A stretch of DNA of 64,000 nucleotides from NCBI RefSeq assembly GCF_030466405.1, contig NZ_JAGGJF010000001.1, forward strand, positions 372,001-436,000. Direction: 5' to 3'. This DNA is from Pseudidiomarina terrestris (lineage in GTDB: Bacteria; Pseudomonadota; Gammaproteobacteria; Enterobacterales; Alteromonadaceae). Below, one piece after another: positions 8,072 through 17,903 of this stretch (position 1 is its first letter; every line of letters begins with the position of its first letter). The notes below the pieces were generated by a model. That model was not told the origin of the DNA and ran no database searches. It saw only the letters and a program-made list of their open reading frames with translations. Position numbers and translations under genes: made by a program.

Positions 8072-8467
8072 TCAATCAGTGAGTAACTCAATAATGGCTT
8101 CATTGGCTTCTGGGAATTGATAAGCTCCCAGCGCGTACACCGGCACCCAGAGCCACTCCTGACCGTCACACTGACTCACCTCGCCAGTAAAGGTGGTAAT
8201 CCGCCAGACGTCCAACACGACGCGTTTATCGTTATAAGCATGATTGATCACCGTCAGCGGCGACGCTGACTCTACGCTAATATTGCACTCTTCCCGCAAC
8301 TCACGCACTAAGGCGTCATAAACCGTTTCCCCGACCTCAACTTTACCGCCGGGGAACTCCCATTTATCGCCTTGATGTAAATCTTTATGTCGTTTACTGA
8401 TAAACACGTCACCATCGGTGTTTTCTATCACACCAACGGCGACGTGAATGGGATCAGAGTTTGCCAT
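8072..8467 (-). CDS. mutT: 8-oxo-dGTP diphosphatase MutT
   Basis: MutT is a Nudix hydrolase that removes 8-oxo-dGTP from the nucleotide pool to prevent A:T to C:G transversions. The 131 residues open with [20 protein letters not shown] and carry the Nudix box [20 protein letters not shown] followed by ECNI. The last glycine of the consensus (GX5EX7REUXEEXGU) is Asn here, while the metal-binding glutamates are intact. WEFPGG precedes the box as in MutT. The ATG at 8467 overlaps the secA stop by 14 bases; a longer frame up to 8689 runs antisense-like through secA and is not credible. It is last in the M23-secA-mutT operon, and the mutT-secA pairing is typical of gammaproteobacteria. Confidence 0.93.
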   Translation of the reverse strand: MANSDPIHVAVGVIENTDGDVFISKRHKDLHQGDKWEFPGGKVEVGETVYDALVRELREECNISVESASPLTVINHAYNDKRVVLDVWRITTFTGEVSQCDGQEWLWVPVYALGAYQFPEANEAIIELLTD

Positions 8468-11177
8468 GACAATGCTTGTACTTTTTACCTGAGCCACATG
8501 GACAAGGTTCATTACGTCCCACCCGCGGTCCGGCCTGGGCCGGTGCTGGCGGTGCCGCTTGTGGTGCTGGCTGGCTATCTGCTGGTGCAGTAGCGCTGGC
8601 ACTTTCGTGTTTGAACTCCTGCTGCTGACGCGCGGCGGCTTCGCGACGCTTCTGCTCAACCGCTTCCACATCTTCTTCGGCGCGCACACGAACCTTGCTG
8701 AGTATCGTCACAACATCAAGTTTCAGTGCTTCCAGCATATCTGTGAACAGCTCGAACGCTTCGCGTTTGTATTCCTGCTTAGGATTTTTCTGCGCATAGC
8801 TGCGCAGGTTGATGCCCTGACGTAAATGGTCCATCGCCGCCAGATGCTCTTTCCAGTGCGAGTCGAGGCTCTGTAACATAATAGCTTTTTCAAACTGACG
8901 CAGAACCTCTTTACCGACCTGCTCTTCTTTCGCAGCATAGGCTTTTTCAAGTTCTTCAGCGATCTTCTCACGCAGTTTTTCTTCATGCAGATTATCGTCT
9001 TCATCTAACCACTGCTGAATCGGCAGCGGTAAATCGAAGTCTGAGCGCAGCCGTTCTTCCAGGCCTTGCACATTCCACATTTCTTCAAGTGATTGCGGCG
9101 GAATGTACTCATTGACCACCTGCTCAATCACGTCCGCGCGGATCACCTGCACGGTTTCGGAAATATCGCCTTCATCCAGCAGTTCGTTACGCTGTTCGTA
9201 AACGACTTTACGCTGGTCGTTGGCGACATCATCAAACTCAAGCAATGCCTTACGAATATCGAAGTTGCGACCTTCAACTTTACGTTGTGCATTTTCAATC
9301 GCTCGCGTCACCCATGGGTGCTCAATTGCCTCGCCACGTTTCATGCCCAGGCGCTTCATCAGACCAGCCATGCGATCCGAAGCGAAGATACGCATCAGAC
9401 TATCTTCCAGTGACAAGTAGAAACGTGATGAACCCGGGTCACCCTGACGACCGGAGCGGCCACGCAACTGGTTATCGATACGACGTGATTCGTGACGTTC
9501 GGTACCAATGATATGTAAACCACCAGCAGCCACCACGGCGTCATGGCGCTTCTGCCATTCGGCTTTCACTTTATCGATTTGTTCCTGACTGGGGTCTTCG
9601 AGTTGTTCGATCTCCACCTGCAGGTTACCACCAAGCACGATATCCGTACCCCGGCCGGCCATATTGGTCGCGATGGTAATCGCGCCTGGCATACCTGCCT
9701 GAGCGACAATTTCCGCTTCTTTGGCGTGGAACTTGGCGTTCAGTACTTCATGAGGAATCTTTTTCTTTCTTAAGAAGTTCGATAACAGCTCAGAGCTTTC
9801 AATCGAAATGGTACCCACCAATGCGGGCTGCATTTTTTCGCGGCACTCTTCGATGTCGGCAACAATGGCTTCAAACTTCTCTTCGGCAGTGATAAAAATC
9901 AAATCGGGACGGTCATCGCGAACCATCGGCCGGTTGGTTGGGATCACCACGGTTTCCAGGCCGTAAATCGACTGGAACTCAAACGCTTCAGTGTCAGCGG
10001 TACCTGTCATACCCGCGAGCTTGTTGTACAGCCGGAAATAGTTCTGGAAGGTGATCGATGCCATGGTCTGGTTTTCGTTCTGGATCTTCACGCCTTCTTT
10101 GGCTTCCATGGCCTGATGCAAGCCTTCCGACCAACGCCGGCCTTCCATAGTACGACCCGTGTGCTCATCGACAATGACGATCTGGTCATCTTTAACGATG
10201 TAATCGACATCTTTCTGGAACAGGTGATGGGCACGCAATGCAGCATTAACGTGATGCAGCAAGGTGATATTGGTTGCCGAGTACAGGGACTCGTCCTCGT
10301 CCAGCATGCCACGCTCTTTCAGGATGGCTTCGACGTTTTCCTGACCATTCTCGGTCAGATGCAGCTGTTTTGCTTTTTCATCAATAGTGAAATCGCCTTC
10401 GCCGCGCTTCTCTTCCGTGTCCTCTTCGTCAGCACGGGTCAGCAGCGGCACAATTTCATTCATTTTGATGTACAGCTCAGAGCTGTCTTCGGCAGCACCA
10501 GAGATAATCAAAGGCGTGCGTGCTTCATCGATCAGGATCGAGTCGACCTCATCGACAATGGCGTAGTTAAGTTTGCGCTGCACCCGCTCTTTTGGCGAAA
10601 ACGCCATGTTATCGCGTAGGTAGTCAAAGCCAAATTCGTTGTTGGTACCGTAAGTAATGTCGGCCAGATAGGCTTGCTGCTTTTCCTGGTGCGGCATGCC
10701 GGGTACGTTAAAGGCCACGGTCATGTCGAGGTATTCAAACAATGGGCGGTTGGTTTCGGCATCACGACGCGCAAGGTAGTCATTCACGGTCACGATGTGA
10801 ACGCCATCGCCAGATAAGGCATTCAGGTAGGCGGAAAGTGTCGCAGTAAGGGTTTTACCCTCACCGGTACGCATTTCAGCAATGCGGTTGTCGTTGAGGA
10901 TCATACCGCCGACCAGCTGCACATCGAAGTGCCGCATATTGAACACCCGTTTACTTGCTTCACGAACCGTCGCAAAAGCTTCAATCAGCAGGTCATCAAG
11001 GGTTTCACCGTTGCCCAGGCGTTGTTTGAATTCAGCGGTTTTTTGTTTGAGTTCGCTATCGCTGAGTGCTTCAAATTCTGGCTCTAAGGCATTAATCGCA
11101 GCAACCTGTTTTTGCAATCCTTTGAGGATGCGGTCATTGCGACTTCCAAATACTTTGCGGAAAAGACTACCAAACAT
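8454..11177 (-). CDS. secA: Preprotein translocase ATPase SecA
   Basis: SecA is the ATPase that drives unfolded secretory proteins through SecYEG. The 907-residue length is normal. Visible are Walker [10 protein letters not shown] (about residue 102 on), the DEAD-type [33 protein letters not shown] and the motif VI region [12 protein letters not shown]. After an Ala/Pro/Gln-rich linker, the C-terminal zinc-binding SecB site [14 protein letters not shown] follows. The ribosome binding site is weak (AGGA about 12 bases upstream). The secM arrest gene of enterobacteria is not present; an M23 peptidase gene sits upstream instead. Confidence 0.98.
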   Translation of the reverse strand: MFGSLFRKVFGSRNDRILKGLQKQVAAINALEPEFEALSDSELKQKTAEFKQRLGNGETLDDLLIEAFATVREASKRVFNMRHFDVQLVGGMILNDNRIAEMRTGEGKTLTATLSAYLNALSGDGVHIVTVNDYLARRDAETNRPLFEYLDMTVAFNVPGMPHQEKQQAYLADITYGTNNEFGFDYLRDNMAFSPKERVQRKLNYAIVDEVDSILIDEARTPLIISGAAEDSSELYIKMNEIVPLLTRADEEDTEEKRGEGDFTIDEKAKQLHLTENGQENVEAILKERGMLDEDESLYSATNITLLHHVNAALRAHHLFQKDVDYIVKDDQIVIVDEHTGRTMEGRRWSEGLHQAMEAKEGVKIQNENQTMASITFQNYFRLYNKLAGMTGTADTEAFEFQSIYGLETVVIPTNRPMVRDDRPDLIFITAEEKFEAIVADIEECREKMQPALVGTISIESSELLSNFLRKKKIPHEVLNAKFHAKEAEIVAQAGMPGAITIATNMAGRGTDIVLGGNLQVEIEQLEDPSQEQIDKVKAEWQKRHDAVVAAGGLHIIGTERHESRRIDNQLRGRSGRQGDPGSSRFYLSLEDSLMRIFASDRMAGLMKRLGMKRGEAIEHPWVTRAIENAQRKVEGRNFDIRKALLEFDDVANDQRKVVYEQRNELLDEGDISETVQVIRADVIEQVVNEYIPPQSLEEMWNVQGLEERLRSDFDLPLPIQQWLDEDDNLHEEKLREKIAEELEKAYAAKEEQVGKEVLRQFEKAIMLQSLDSHWKEHLAAMDHLRQGINLRSYAQKNPKQEYKREAFELFTDMLEALKLDVVTILSKVRVRAEEDVEAVEQKRREAAARQQQEFKHESASATAPADSQPAPQAAPPAPAQAGPRVGRNEPCPCGSGKKYKHCHGKL

Positions 11178-11209
11178 GTGATTATTTAATCCTGTATTTA
11201 AATGACAAT

Positions 11210-11227
11210 GATGCTCTAGCGAGCATC
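11210..11227 (-). other. Hairpin between the M23 peptidase gene and secA
   Basis: GATGCTC (11210-11216) and GAGCATC (11221-11227) form a seven-base stem with a TAGC loop. It spans the stop codon of the M23 gene and lies about 30 bases before the secA start. There is no T-run, so it is not a clear terminator. It could protect or process the mRNA or modulate secA translation. Confidence 0.4.
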
Positions 11228-12151
11228 ACGATAAACATACTTGCTGGGATCAATCTGGCGTTCGTTGCGCAACACCTCATAGTGTACATGAGGCCCCGTA
11301 GAGCGCCCTGTACTGCCCAGTTTCGCGATTTGTTGGCCACGGGTTACTACGTCGCCCTCTTTTACTAAGAGTTCGGCACAATGGCCGTAGCGCGTTTTTA
11401 ATCCGCCACCGTGGTCAATCTCAACCAGTTTTCCGTAACCGTACCGCTCACCCGACCAGGTCACGACACCTGCACCTGTAGCAAAAACACCGGCATCTTC
11501 CGCTAAATTCGCGAAATCAATACCGCTGTGCATGGTTGGCGTACCGTTAAACGGGTCTTTGCGTACGCCATAATGTGAACTGAGCCAACCGTCGTCAACT
11601 GGACGTCCGGCCACGTAGCTCTCTGCAGAGATATGATGACTCATTAACACAGATTCAAGTAGCGCCAGCTGTTTTTGTTTATCTTCCAACTGCGCCAGCA
11701 CCGATTCCAGATCACTGATGACATCGCCCGAGGCCAGTTTCGGCGCATCGAGAATGGAGGTCTCAGGACCGCCCATTGCCAGCACCTCCTGCTCGCGGCT
11801 TTCGAGTTCACTGGCATCAATTTCAGCGGCATCCGCCAAGCGGCCACCCAGATGCTCTAAACGACGCAGTTTGGCGCGCATTTCACCCAGCGAAATCGTT
11901 AACGCGGTCAATTTCTTCTCCGCGTCGGCTTTGATTTCCTGAATAGCTGCTGATTGCGCCGCCAGCTGGATCTGCTCGGCGGTTATTTTACTGCGGACAG
12001 CATCTGCGCTGACGCCGCCAGACGCGCTCCAGGGCTTGCTAAAAGCCAGCCCGGCAAGCACGACAACGCCAAGCAACGACGCTAAGCGACGGCGACTCAA
12101 ACGCAAACCAAATTTAACTTTGGAGCCTCTATAGAAGACTGATAGACTCAT
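11216..12151 (-). CDS. M23 family metallopeptidase (LytM domain), membrane-anchored
   Basis: This 311-residue protein is likely a periplasmic murein endopeptidase or a LytM-domain amidase activator. A basic N-terminus and one membrane segment (about residues 24-40, [12 protein letters not shown]) precede a long coiled-coil-like region (about 50-180). The LytM/M23 domain has [15 protein letters not shown], the zinc ligands in MHSGIDFA and the HVHYEV motif; RYGHC lies between them. The H, HxxxD and HxH zinc residues appear present, which suggests catalytic activity rather than an EnvC/NlpD-type activator. It is the first gene before secA and divergent from dciA by 44 bases. An M23 gene before secA is common in Alteromonadales. 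Confidence 0.9.
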   Translation of the reverse strand: MSLSVFYRGSKVKFGLRLSRRRLASLLGVVVLAGLAFSKPWSASGGVSADAVRSKITAEQIQLAAQSAAIQEIKADAEKKLTALTISLGEMRAKLRRLEHLGGRLADAAEIDASELESREQEVLAMGGPETSILDAPKLASGDVISDLESVLAQLEDKQKQLALLESVLMSHHISAESYVAGRPVDDGWLSSHYGVRKDPFNGTPTMHSGIDFANLAEDAGVFATGAGVVTWSGERYGYGKLVEIDHGGGLKTRYGHCAELLVKEGDVVTRGQQIAKLGSTGRSTGPHVHYEVLRNERQIDPSKYVYRDAR

Positions 12152-12162
12152 GCAACCTCTCG

Positions 12163-12191
12163 TTGCTAAAACATTAACTGGGCTATTATCG
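12163..12191. promoter_or_regulatory. Overlapping divergent promoter elements, dciA and M23/secA operon
   Basis: In the 44-base gap, the plus strand has TATTAT (12184-12189) with TTGCTA (12163-12168) 15 bases upstream. The minus strand reads GATAAT (12190-12185) as a candidate -10 with only a poor -35. The plus -10 would place the start of transcription at about the dciA ATG (12196), and no ribosome binding site is visible there. Prediction only. Confidence 0.35.
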
Positions 12192-12195
12192 GGTT

Positions 12196-12660
12196 ATGCC
12201 ACGCCGCCGACCGAAAAAACTGGATCAACTGCTAGGTAGCCAGCGATTACAACAGTTTGCTGACTTTACCGAGCAACATCAACGCTGGCAACAGCTATTA
12301 CGCGACTGTTTCGAGAAACACTCGCTGCAGCAACTCTTACCCCAGTGTGAAGTCATTGCGGTAGGCGCTTCTGCCCTGATCCTACAGGTTTCCTCGGCAC
12401 CGATCGCGCAGCGCCTAAAAACCGACCAAGCGGGCATTATAACGTATTTTCAAACTCATGCTACGCCTGCGGTGACATCCCTTGAGATCCGCATTCGACC
12501 AGGCCGTCATGTGAAGTCTACAGAAACACCGCCAGCACCAGTAAAAGTTGAAGTAAAAGAGTCAGATACCGTGCGCAAGCTACGTGAGCAGGCGGAGTTA
12601 TGTGAGGAGCCGCTGCGTTCGCAGCTATTGGCGTTAGCCGATAAATACAGTAGCCCGTAG
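12196..12660 (+). CDS. dciA: DnaB helicase-associated protein DciA (DUF721)
   Basis: DciA is the ancestral bacterial partner of the replicative helicase DnaB and aids its loading at the origin in bacteria lacking DnaC. The 154 residues show the DUF721 KH-like core, with the helical segment LQQFADFTEQHQRWQQLLRD and strands around EVIAVGASALILQVSSAPIAQRL to EIRIRPG. A charged linker and a C-terminal helix (SDTVRKLREQAELCEEPLRS) follow. No Shine-Dalgarno sequence precedes the ATG; the upstream bases are TTATCGGGTT. The gene is monocistronic between two minus-strand operons. Confidence 0.85.
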   Translation: MPRRRPKKLDQLLGSQRLQQFADFTEQHQRWQQLLRDCFEKHSLQQLLPQCEVIAVGASALILQVSSAPIAQRLKTDQAGIITYFQTHATPAVTSLEIRIRPGRHVKSTETPPAPVKVEVKESDTVRKLREQAELCEEPLRSQLLALADKYSSP

Positions 12661-12674
12661 GTTTGCTACGGGCT
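12652..12674. terminator. Hairpin between convergent dciA and lpxC
   Basis: AGCCCGTAG (12652-12660) and CTACGGGCT (12666-12674) form a nine-base perfect stem with a GTTTG loop. It includes the dciA stop codon and lies 10 bases before the lpxC stop on the other strand. There is no T-run on either strand, so termination is plausible but not certain. Confidence 0.5.
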
Positions 12675-12683
12675 GCCGTTAGC

Positions 12684-13595
12684 TTAAGCGGTGACCGGGT
12701 TGCCGAAGGTGATTGGAGCTTCGACGGTTTCGTCTTCGAAGGTAACGAATTCCCAGGCTTCCTGGTGTTGCAGAACTTCCCGCAACAACTGATTATTCAG
12801 CGCGTGGCCTGATTTAAACGCCCGCAAATGACCCAGAATCGCGTGGCCACCCATGTACAGGTCACCCACAGCGTCAAGGATCTTATGCTTGACGAACTCA
12901 TCGTCGTAACGCAGACCATCACTATTAAGTATGCGGAATTCGTCCAACACCACAGCGTTGTCAAAACTACCGCCCAGCGCCAGGTTGTTCTCACGTAAGA
13001 ACTCGATGTCCTTCATGAAGCCAAACGTACGCGCCCGGCTGATGTCTTTCATAAAGCTGGACGTACTGAAGTCCATACTGACAACCTGATTGGTATCAGC
13101 AATCGCCGGATGGTCGAAGTCGATGGCAAAATCGATGCGGAAGCCATTGTGGGGTAGTAGTTCCGCCCATTTGTCACCTTCTTCAACCCGAACCGGTTGC
13201 TTGATCCGGATAAACTTTTTCGCTGCGCCCTGTGTTTCGATGCCCGCGCTTTGCAGCAGGTAAATGAAAGGATGCGAGCTACCGTCCATGATTGGAATTT
13301 CATGGCTGTCGACTTCAATAATGAGATTGTCGATCCCCATCGCAGCAACTGCCGCGAGCAAATGTTCAACCGTAGAGACACGTACGTTGTCATCGTTAAT
13401 TAAACAGGTACACATGCGGGTATCACGCACCAACTCGGCATCGGCACGAATATCCACTGCGGGTTTTAAATCGACACGACGAAACACCAGACCGGTATTC
13501 GCCGGTGCCGGACGCAGGGTCAATTGAACCTTGTTGCCTTTGTGCAAACCCACACCTGTGGTTGCAATAGACTGTTTAATTGTGCGTTGTTTCAT
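12684..13595 (-). CDS. lpxC: UDP-3-O-acyl-N-acetylglucosamine deacetylase LpxC
   Basis: LpxC is a zinc amidase catalysing the committed step of lipid A synthesis. The 303-residue length is normal. The zinc and catalytic motifs are [17 protein letters not shown], with the first His, and [16 protein letters not shown], with the His/Asp pair; [17 protein letters not shown] carries the catalytic His region. The C-terminus ends in small residues (FGNPVTA), which could be a degradation tail as in E. coli LpxC; that is an inference. It is last in the dcw cluster and has its own predicted promoter after ftsZ. Confidence 0.97.
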   Translation of the reverse strand: MKQRTIKQSIATTGVGLHKGNKVQLTLRPAPANTGLVFRRVDLKPAVDIRADAELVRDTRMCTCLINDDNVRVSTVEHLLAAVAAMGIDNLIIEVDSHEIPIMDGSSHPFIYLLQSAGIETQGAAKKFIRIKQPVRVEEGDKWAELLPHNGFRIDFAIDFDHPAIADTNQVVSMDFSTSSFMKDISRARTFGFMKDIEFLRENNLALGGSFDNAVVLDEFRILNSDGLRYDDEFVKHKILDAVGDLYMGGHAILGHLRAFKSGHALNNQLLREVLQHQEAWEFVTFEDETVEAPITFGNPVTA

Positions 13596-13643
13596 CGTTC
13601 GCTCTCATTCTCACTATGTCGTCTGACCAGTAAAAGGCGCAAT

Positions 13644-13675
13644 AGTTTACCCATAAATTGCGTTTTTCGCAATTT
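13644..13675 (-). promoter_or_regulatory. Predicted lpxC promoter with overlapping hairpin
   Basis: On the minus strand, TTGCGA (13672-13667) and TAAACT (13649-13644) are 17 bases apart, a good sigma-70 arrangement. The same DNA holds the stem AAATTGCG/CGCAATTT (13655-13662 and 13668-13675) with a five-base loop. This could act as a weak attenuator for readthrough from ftsZ. Both are predictions. Confidence 0.5.
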
Positions 13676-13707
13676 TCTAAACCGCTTTACCTAATCTTTA
13701 CGCTGTT

Positions 13708-14925
13708 TTAGTCTACTTGACGACGTAAAAACGCTGGGATATCAAGATAATCCATATCTTTGTTGCCCTGCGCCTGTGGTTTCGCTGTTGGCTTTTCAAC
13801 CTGAACTTCGTAATCTTCCTGTTCCAGCTCTTCCGTATCTTCGTCAAGCACTCGTGCGGTCGCGGCACCGCTGCCCTGGTAGCCGGCAGAACGTCCATAA
13901 GCTGCATCACGCGGCTTGTCACGGCCAGGGTTATTCACCAGTGAAATATCTGGCTTGCGCTCGGCACCAATGCCGGTGGCGACCACGGTAACGCGCATCT
14001 CTTCCGACATTTCCGGATCGATGACCGTACCCACAATCACTGTGGCATTTTCTGAAGCGAAGGCTTTTACCGTGTTACCCACGATTTCAAACTCTTCAAT
14101 GCTCATGTCCATGCCGGCAGTAATATTGACCAGCACGCCACGGGCACCTGACAAGTCGATGTCTTCCAACAGCGGACTGTTGATCGCCATTTCAGCAGCT
14201 TCTTGTGCACGTTCTTCACCGCGCGCAATGCCGGTACCCATCATGGCAGTACCCATCTCACGCATAACAGCTCTTACGTCAGCAAAGTCGACATTGATCA
14301 AACCGGTACGGGTAATCAAGTCGGCAATACCTTGTACCGCACCCAACAAGACGTTGTTTGCTTCACTGAAGGCAGACAACAAGCTGGTGCCTTTGCCTAA
14401 TACTTTCAGCAGCTTCTCGTTCGGGATAGTGATCAAGGAATCGACGTTACGCGCCAACTGCGCGATACCTTCGTCGGCAATCGCCATCCGCTTGCGACCT
14501 TCGAACGGGAAGGGTTTGGTGACCACAGCTACGGTCAGAATCCCCAGCTCGCGCGCGACTTCTGCAACCACTGGCGCAGCACCTGTACCTGTGCCACCAC
14601 CCATGCCTGCAGCAATAAAGATCATGTCCGCACCCTGCAGATTTTTCTTGATCTCTTCACGCGACTCTTCAGCCGCCTGCCGGCCAACTTCAGGGTTGGC
14701 ACCGGCACCCAGTCCTTTGGTAATGTCATCACCCAGTTGAATGGTCACGTGGGCACCGTGGTTACGCAAAGACTGCGCATCAGTGTTAGCAGCAATAAAC
14801 TGCACACCTTCGATGGATTCTGTGATCATGTGTTTGACGGCATTACCACCACCGCCACCTACACCTATCACTTTTATGACGGCATCGCTGTCAAAGTTGT
14901 CGACTACTTCGAATACTTCAGACAT
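13708..14925 (-). CDS. ftsZ: Cell division GTPase FtsZ
   Basis: FtsZ is a tubulin-like GTPase forming the midcell Z-ring. The 405 residues contain the nucleotide-binding IKVIGVGGGGGNAV, the tubulin signature GGGTGTGAAPVVAE and the T7-loop region NVDFADVRAVMREMG. After a variable linker (about residues 320-385), the conserved C-terminal peptide DYLDIPAFLRRQVD binds FtsA, ZipA, ZapD and others. It follows ftsA by 64 bases in the dcw operon. Confidence 0.99.
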   Translation of the reverse strand: MSEVFEVVDNFDSDAVIKVIGVGGGGGNAVKHMITESIEGVQFIAANTDAQSLRNHGAHVTIQLGDDITKGLGAGANPEVGRQAAEESREEIKKNLQGADMIFIAAGMGGGTGTGAAPVVAEVARELGILTVAVVTKPFPFEGRKRMAIADEGIAQLARNVDSLITIPNEKLLKVLGKGTSLLSAFSEANNVLLGAVQGIADLITRTGLINVDFADVRAVMREMGTAMMGTGIARGEERAQEAAEMAINSPLLEDIDLSGARGVLVNITAGMDMSIEEFEIVGNTVKAFASENATVIVGTVIDPEMSEEMRVTVVATGIGAERKPDISLVNNPGRDKPRDAAYGRSAGYQGSGAATARVLDEDTEELEQEDYEVQVEKPTAKPQAQGNKDMDYLDIPAFLRRQVD

Positions 14926-14989
14926 GTTGTTTCTCCTTTTACCTGCTTAGTGTACTACCCCAAAAATAATTTCCAAAGTGTTGTTTTTA

Positions 14990-16222
14990 TTAAAATTCAC
15001 CTTTAAACCAACCGTGTACGCGTTTCCACAAACCGATCACGTTATTATCACGCGCTTCGTCCTGGCGCGCTTGCAGATCTTCCTGGCCGTAACGGAGTAA
15101 ACCGACGGCCGTGGCGTAGGTTGGGTCCTGCACATAATCACTTAAGCCCTGCATTCCCAACGGTTCGCCTAAGCGCACGGGCATCTGAAATATCTCTTCG
15201 GCAAATTCAATGGCGCCTTCCATGCGACCACAGCCACCGGTTAACACGATGCCTGCAGCAATTTGCTCATCCAACCCGCTTTGTTTTATCTCGTCCCGGA
15301 TCAATTCAAACAGTTCCTGGTAGCGCGGTTCAACCACCTCAGCCAAAATATGTCGTTGCATCACCCGCGATGGCCGACCACCGACCGACGGCACTTCGAT
15401 GTTGTCGTCTTTACTGACCAGCTGACAGAGCGCACAGGCGTATTTGGTCTTAATTTCTTCAGCGTGATTCAGTGGCGTGCGGAAAATCTTCGCAATATCA
15501 CTGGTCACCTGATTACCGGCTGCTGGAATCACGGCGGTATGACGCAGCACACCACCGGTGTAGATGCAGATGTCGATGGTGCCTGCGCCCATATCAACCA
15601 GGGCTACACCTAAATCTTTTTCATCGTCAGTCAGCACCGAGTAACTCGACGCCAGGGCCGAGAAAATCAAACGGTCGACGCGAAAGCCACAACGTTCAAC
15701 AGCTTTTTCAATGTTCTTCGCCATGTCGTTGGCACAGGTGACGATATGAACCTTTGACTCCATGCGCACCCCGGACATGCCAATCGGGCTCTTGATGCTC
15801 TCCTGTGAGTCAATCACGAACTCCTGCGGCAACACGTGCAAAATGCGGCGTTCCTGAGCAATAGGTACCGATTTGGCAGCATGAATAACGCTATCAACGT
15901 CGTCCTGGGTGACCTCTGCCTCGTTAATAGGGACCATGCCACTCTCGTTCTGGCAGGAGATATGGCGTCCGGAAATATTCAGGTACACCGAAGCGATGCG
16001 ACTGTCCGCCATCAGTTCCGCTTCTTCAACGGCACGTTGGATCGACTGCACCACCAGGTTCAGGTCATTCACACCGCCTTTATCCATGCCCCGGGCCGGC
16101 GCCGCGCCGACGCCAATGACACTGATTTCACCATCAGGCATGACTTCGCCAATCAACGTCACAATTTTACTTGTGCCGATATCTAAGCCAACGACCATGT
16201 TCCGTTCTGTTGCTTTTGACAT
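14990..16222 (-). CDS. ftsA: Cell division protein FtsA
   Basis: FtsA is an actin-like ATPase that tethers FtsZ to the inner membrane. In the 410-residue protein the phosphate-1 motif VGLDIGTSKIVTLIGEV is near the N-terminus. The 1C domain and the phosphate-2 segment VALVDMGAGTIDICIYTGG follow, with the adenosine motif at AAGIVLTGGCGRMEG. The C-terminus (WKRVHGWFKGEF) is the amphipathic membrane-targeting helix. It lies five bases after ftsQ. Confidence 0.98.
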   Translation of the reverse strand: MSKATERNMVVGLDIGTSKIVTLIGEVMPDGEISVIGVGAAPARGMDKGGVNDLNLVVQSIQRAVEEAELMADSRIASVYLNISGRHISCQNESGMVPINEAEVTQDDVDSVIHAAKSVPIAQERRILHVLPQEFVIDSQESIKSPIGMSGVRMESKVHIVTCANDMAKNIEKAVERCGFRVDRLIFSALASSYSVLTDDEKDLGVALVDMGAGTIDICIYTGGVLRHTAVIPAAGNQVTSDIAKIFRTPLNHAEEIKTKYACALCQLVSKDDNIEVPSVGGRPSRVMQRHILAEVVEPRYQELFELIRDEIKQSGLDEQIAAGIVLTGGCGRMEGAIEFAEEIFQMPVRLGEPLGMQGLSDYVQDPTYATAVGLLRYGQEDLQARQDEARDNNVIGLWKRVHGWFKGEF

Positions 16223-16227
16223 GCCTA

Positions 16228-16986
16228 TTAACTCTCTCGTTGTTGTTCTTCTGGGTCGCGCCAGCGTACAGCGACACCCGTGTCATAACGTAAATCCACC
16301 GAATCCAGTGGCGCATCCTGATGCTTGCGCAGTTGCGGCTGCAAATCGATAAACCGCTGTACCCGCTCCAGCAAGGCCTCGCGGCCAAGTCGTAAACTGG
16401 TGCCATCATTAAGCAGCAGCTCCAACGCAAATCGCTTACTCAAGTCCAGCTGGCTGACCTGAAAGCCGTTTAAACCCAGCAGTTCACTGGTATTGCGATA
16501 GTGCTTTACCACCTCAGCGACCGCATGTTCCGGGCCGGAAAGATAGGGCAGAGCTTTCCTCAGCACCGACTTATCTGCGTAAAACACTGTCCCTTCCTGA
16601 TTGACCAGCGCATCATCACGCTGATTTGCATTCCAATGCGCAAGTGGTTGCTGTTCAACCACAAATACTTTCAAAATATCCGGCCATTCTTTGCGTACGG
16701 AAGCTCTTGCCACCCAGGGCATCGCTTCAACGCGCGTGCGAATCTGATCCACATCTGCTGAGAAGAAACTCCCCAGCGGCTCACCCAATAAGGTGTCGCG
16801 CACATCGGCTGGAGTCAGATAGGCCAATTCGCCTTGCACCACCAGTCGTTTTAACGGCACTTCCTGAGCATCCATGGCGGTGTAGTACAACCAGCCGATA
16901 CCGGTAAAGGTGCTGGCAACCACCACCAAAAAGAACGCAAGACCTGACCAGAAGTGCCAGTTAACATTACGTTCCGCCGCGGCCAT
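16228..16986 (-). CDS. ftsQ: Cell division protein FtsQ
   Basis: FtsQ is a bitopic divisome protein that recruits FtsL/FtsB and later proteins. The 252 residues have a short cytoplasmic N-terminus, one membrane segment (about residues 12-36) and a POTRA domain beginning LKRLVVQGELAYLTPADVRDTLL. The FtsQ/DivIB beta domain then continues to the C-terminus. It is located between ddl (two bases upstream) and ftsA (five bases downstream). Confidence 0.96.
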   Translation of the reverse strand: MAAAERNVNWHFWSGLAFFLVVVASTFTGIGWLYYTAMDAQEVPLKRLVVQGELAYLTPADVRDTLLGEPLGSFFSADVDQIRTRVEAMPWVARASVRKEWPDILKVFVVEQQPLAHWNANQRDDALVNQEGTVFYADKSVLRKALPYLSGPEHAVAEVVKHYRNTSELLGLNGFQVSQLDLSKRFALELLLNDGTSLRLGREALLERVQRFIDLQPQLRKHQDAPLDSVDLRYDTGVAVRWRDPEEQQRES

Positions 16987-16988
16987 TT

Positions 16989-17903
16989 TCAGCCCTCTCC
17001 GTGGCGTAAAATCGCCACCACCAGTTGCTCGAAACTCATGCCGGCGGCCTTCGCTGCCATCGGCACCAGACTCTTCTCTGTCATCCCCGGCACCATATTG
17101 GCTTCCAGTAACCGGAAATGGCCATATTTGTCACACATCACATCAACGCGGCCCCAGCCAGCGCCATCAAGACTGCGAAACGCCGCTTCAGCCAGTTGCC
17201 GCAAAGCGAGCTCTTCGACCTCGCTTAAGTCCGCCGGGCAGTGATATTGCGTATCGTTGGCCTGATACTTCGCATCGTAATCGTAAAATTCGTGGCTGGT
17301 TTCTAACCTGATGGCCGGCAAAGCTTTATTGTTCAGCAATGCCACCGTGAACTCCGGCCCACTCAGCCAGCTTTCGACCAGCACTTCATCATCAAACTTC
17401 CAGGCTAAAGCCACCGCAGCTTCAAGTTGTGCAGCAGTGGCTGCAGAACTCATACCAATGCTGGAACCTTCCTGGGCCGGCTTGACCATCACCTTGCCAC
17501 CCAATTCGCCCAGTAACCTGGCATAGTCCAGCGTCTCGCCCTGACTCACGACCACGCTTGGCGCGACAGGTAAACCCGAGGCTTGCCAGATCTGTTTGGT
17601 TTTGACCTTGTCCATTGCCAGCGCACACGCCAGCACACCACTGCCGGTGTAAGGGATGCCTAAATAATGCAATGCCCCCTGAATAGTGCCATCTTCGCCA
17701 CCCCGGCCATGCAACACGTTAAACGCCCGGGTGAAGCCTTGTTCTTTCAGTTCTGCCAGTGGGTTATGGGCTGGATCAAAGGCATGCGCGTCAACCCCCG
17801 CGTTACGCAAGGCCTGAACCACAGCCTGTCCCGAACGCAGCGAGACTTCCCGCTCGGCCGAGTCGCCACCCAGCAGCACCGCAACTTTGCCAAACTCGCT
17901 CAT
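16989..17903 (-). CDS. ddl: D-alanine--D-alanine ligase
   Basis: Ddl joins two D-Ala using ATP to supply the dipeptide for MurF. The 304-residue ATP-grasp enzyme begins [20 protein letters not shown] and contains [22 protein letters not shown] and the metal-binding C-terminal segment [26 protein letters not shown]. It overlaps murC by four bases (ATGA). DdlB type by position in the dcw cluster. Confidence 0.97.
   Translation of the reverse strand: MSEFGKVAVLLGGDSAEREVSLRSGQAVVQALRNAGVDAHAFDPAHNPLAELKEQGFTRAFNVLHGRGGEDGTIQGALHYLGIPYTGSGVLACALAMDKVKTKQIWQASGLPVAPSVVVSQGETLDYARLLGELGGKVMVKPAQEGSSIGMSSAATAAQLEAAVALAWKFDDEVLVESWLSGPEFTVALLNNKALPAIRLETSHEFYDYDAKYQANDTQYHCPADLSEVEELALRQLAEAAFRSLDGAGWGRVDVMCDKYGHFRLLEANMVPGMTEKSLVPMAAKAAGMSFEQLVVAILRHGEG

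Noticed and set aside
8468-8689. N-terminal extension of mutT
   Set aside because: It is out-of-frame secA sequence; the ATG at 8467 gives a standard MutT and the extension is low-complexity and basic.
13916-14740. Long plus-strand frame (274 codons) opposite ftsZ
   Set aside because: It is antisense to conserved ftsZ codons, is Ser/Ala/Pro-rich as expected for a shadow frame, and has no start signals.
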